A DNA stretch of 57,083 nucleotides from an uncultured Oscillospiraceae bacterium (GTDB lineage: Bacteria > Bacillota > Clostridia > Oscillospirales > Acutalibacteraceae). The first letter of the stretch is position 1; the number at the start of each line of letters is the position of its first letter. The stretch covers positions 1-57,083 of the forward strand of contig CABSLQ010000010.1 of the NCBI GenBank assembly GCA_902478605.1. Direction: 5' to 3'. Below are positions 55,368-57,083 of the stretch, piece by piece. The position numbers and the translations under genes are program-made. The notes beneath the pieces were generated by a model. The model was not told where the DNA came from. It searched no databases and saw only the letters and a list, made by a program, of their open reading frames with translations.

Positions 55368-57056
55368 GTGAAGTTGAGGAATAAATGGGCCGCTGCGCTG
55401 CTGACTCTGCTGGTGCTGCTTATGGCGCTGCCGGTGGGTGCAGCGGGAGGAACGCTGGATCTGCCTACTGTGGAGGAAGGCGGCATTTCCTATTATGATG
55501 TGACGTCCCGGACCGATCTCAAGAAGGCGGTCTTGTATAGCGCGGATAATTTTCTTGAGGCACTGCCTGTCTGCTTTGATATGAAAAAGCGGGACTGGGA
55601 CGGCACATATGGCAACAATGTGGTGAACTTTCTGGATTACTACACCAAAGGCTATTTCACCTATCGGGGCTATTCGGTGAATACGGTATGCGCCGACGCG
55701 GCCACAATGGAAAATGGCGATTATGGCTTTGGTACCATGGAGCTGTCGTATCTGGATACGCAGCAGGAGCTGGAGAAGGCGGATGCGCAAATCCAGTCGA
55801 TCCTGTCCGGCATTTCGTCCAAGTCCACCTATGACAAGCTGCTGTATATTGCCGAATACATCTGCAAAATAACGGAGGCTGGTTTTGAACAGATGCCGGA
55901 CGGCGGCTACGACGCGATAAACGGCGTGTGTGATGTGCTCAATGGCGTCCGCACCAACACCGTCTGTACTTCCTATGTGCTGACCTTCCAGCGCTTTATG
56001 GAGAAGGCCGGCATCAAGGGGTACATCCTGGCCAACGGCGGCATCCACGCCTGGAATATTGTGGAGCTGGACGGAAAATGGTATGGCGTTGACTGTACGT
56101 TCGGCGATCAGGGGGATACGTTTGACCGGACCTATTTCCTGATGGGAAAAGACACCATGGAGATGTACAATGGCGAGGGAGCAAATGTGGAGCCGGTCGC
56201 CATCTTTGCAAAGGATCACACGGTTTCTGCCCAAAATTACGGCGCCGCCTCCCCGACCACCTCCAAAACGACGGGGAGCAGCGCCTCCAAAACGACCCCG
56301 GCCACCAGTGCGCCGACCTCCAAGCCGACCTCCAGGCCGGCTTTTTCCGGATCCGCCGCCACGGCGTCCGACGCCGCCTCGTCCGCTCTCACCGAGAGCC
56401 AAACGACCGGCAGCGCGTTAAACAGCCAGCCGGAGCCGTCATCGGAAACCGATGCGCTCACCATGGATGTTTCGCAGGAGCCGACGGTCGGGCGTGACGT
56501 GTTTGAACAGGCCAGAAAGGAAGGGCAGGCCCTGGAGCTGAAAGGGGAAAGCTACACCTGGACCTTTTCAAAAGAGACGCTTGCCGGGCTGACAGAGCTC
56601 CCGGATTCCTTCAATACAGAAATTCTGTTTGATGCAGACATGAACGATGCGGATCGGGAAACCCTGCAAAGCCTGGCGGGGGAGGCGCCCTGCTTTGGCT
56701 TCCGTTTCGCTTACCATGGCGCCTTGCCCGGCAAGGCGGCAGTCACCCTGGCGCTTGGTACGGATTTCGCGGGAAAGACGGTGACGATCTATTCGGTATC
56801 CGACAGCGGCAAAGCGACAGCGGAAGCGCAGGGGATGGTTTCGGCTGACGGACAGCTGGTTTTTGAAACCGATCACTGCTCGCTGTGGTTCGTGACGCCG
56901 GCCGACACGCCGGTTCAGGCACCGGCCGGCGCCGGCTGGTGGATATGGCTGATTGTTCTGGCGGTCGTTCTGCTTGTCGCTGCCGCGGCGGTGTTTTGCT
57001 GGTGGTATTTTATTCGCCGGAAGCAGAAAGGACAGGATCCGGCGCAGACGGCGTGA
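55368..57056 (+). CDS. Secreted, membrane-anchored transglutaminase-like protein
   Basis: 562 residues: signal peptide (KLRNKWAAALLTLLVLLMAL...AAG, 1-27), a transglutaminase-like (cysteine-protease fold) domain (about 90-270) with the likely triad C200 (NTVCTSYV), H227 (GIHAWNIV) and D242 (YGVDCTF), a Ser/Thr/Pro-rich linker (about 288-380), a beta-rich C-terminal domain (about 385-515), and a membrane helix with basic stop (525-552). It is thus held at the cell surface. Related proteins crosslink or cleave peptides; the target is unknown. The start is GTG at 55368, seven bases after GCGAGGT; an earlier GTG overlaps that site. Confidence 0.9.
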   Translation: MKLRNKWAAALLTLLVLLMALPVGAAGGTLDLPTVEEGGISYYDVTSRTDLKKAVLYSADNFLEALPVCFDMKKRDWDGTYGNNVVNFLDYYTKGYFTYRGYSVNTVCADAATMENGDYGFGTMELSYLDTQQELEKADAQIQSILSGISSKSTYDKLLYIAEYICKITEAGFEQMPDGGYDAINGVCDVLNGVRTNTVCTSYVLTFQRFMEKAGIKGYILANGGIHAWNIVELDGKWYGVDCTFGDQGDTFDRTYFLMGKDTMEMYNGEGANVEPVAIFAKDHTVSAQNYGAASPTTSKTTGSSASKTTPATSAPTSKPTSRPAFSGSAATASDAASSALTESQTTGSALNSQPEPSSETDALTMDVSQEPTVGRDVFEQARKEGQALELKGESYTWTFSKETLAGLTELPDSFNTEILFDADMNDADRETLQSLAGEAPCFGFRFAYHGALPGKAAVTLALGTDFAGKTVTIYSVSDSGKATAEAQGMVSADGQLVFETDHCSLWFVTPADTPVQAPAGAGWWIWLIVLAVVLLVAAAAVFCWWYFIRRKQKGQDPAQTA

Positions 57057-57083
57057 TAGAATCGGCAGGATATCCCGGCCGGA

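Noticed and set aside
1..57083. CRISPR arrays, insertion sequences, integrases, phage genes, rRNA
   Set aside because: I looked for regularly spaced repeats, transposase motifs and rRNA core sequences on both strands and saw none. The multi-hairpin cluster at 26226-26483 is the only repeat-like element.

Overview
The window looks like a chromosomal stretch of a GC-rich anaerobic Firmicute, most likely a gut member of the Oscillospiraceae/Ruminococcaceae. Supporting signs are the Firmicute order ylxM-ffh-rpsP-khpA-rimM-trmD, a CIRCE-controlled hrcA-grpE-dnaK-dnaJ operon, an HPr with both His15 and Ser46, a DnaD/DnaC-type primosome pair, an ECF-type thiamine transporter under a TPP riboswitch, an Rnf complex, and consensus sigma-A promoters with strong Shine-Dalgarno sites. 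No rRNA, CRISPR array, transposase or phage gene was seen.

Layout. 1-4455 (minus): HPr (cut by the window edge), then the SRP/ribosome-maturation operon read from a perfect TTGACA-17-TATAAT promoter. 4485-6300 (plus): a small cysteine-containing protein, then TPP riboswitch, terminator and thiT. 6545-10185: a carbohydrate locus (GH43-like, SGNH esterase, GH95-like) whose last gene is cut and fused, head to head, to the tail of a beta-galactosidase on the other strand. This is a clear rearrangement or assembly breakpoint near 9842-9849. 10264-13996 (minus): AraC regulator, AGCS amino-acid:Na+ symporter, YebC. 14026-18462 (plus): dnaD, dnaC-like, a zinc-ribbon pseudokinase with PASTA repeats, two tiny membrane ORFs. 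18541-20960: DegV, a Vat/CatB-like acetyltransferase with a possible leader peptide, two small unknown proteins. 21261-26221 (plus): heat-shock operon, followed by a cluster of nested palindromes. 26501-29377: Ig-like protein, guaB, membrane protein.

29515-33557 (minus): a threonine/aspartate operon (ThrR-like ACT regulator, hom, thrB, lysC). 33767-36832 (minus): ACT protein with phenylacetate-CoA ligase, and a membrane polysaccharide deacetylase. 36889-41816 (minus): a tight four-gene operon of an old-yellow-enzyme/FadH-type Fe-S flavoprotein, two-subunit aconitase X and a GNAT protein. Its substrate is unknown, and this is the best candidate for an undescribed pathway. 41875-42529: a decayed gene, then tRNA-Val, tRNA-Glu and tRNA-Met with promoter and terminator. 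42526-48701 (minus): NusG-II-like protein, Gx-type membrane protein and rnfCDGEAB. 48760-52053 (plus): iron alcohol dehydrogenase, sugar epimerase/isomerase, Gfo/Idh/MocA oxidoreductase. 52130-55122 (minus): GH65 disaccharide phosphorylase with beta-phosphoglucomutase. 55307-57056 (plus): a secreted, membrane-anchored transglutaminase-like protein.

How parts work together: the GH65 phosphorylase should release beta-glucose-1-phosphate, which the adjacent mutase converts to glucose-6-phosphate. Rnf couples ferredoxin oxidation to NAD+ reduction and ion export, and the ion gradient could feed the AGCS symporter. LysC, Hom and ThrB supply three of the five steps to threonine, probably controlled by the first gene of their operon. 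All product names rest on motifs and family resemblance read by eye; no database search was possible.
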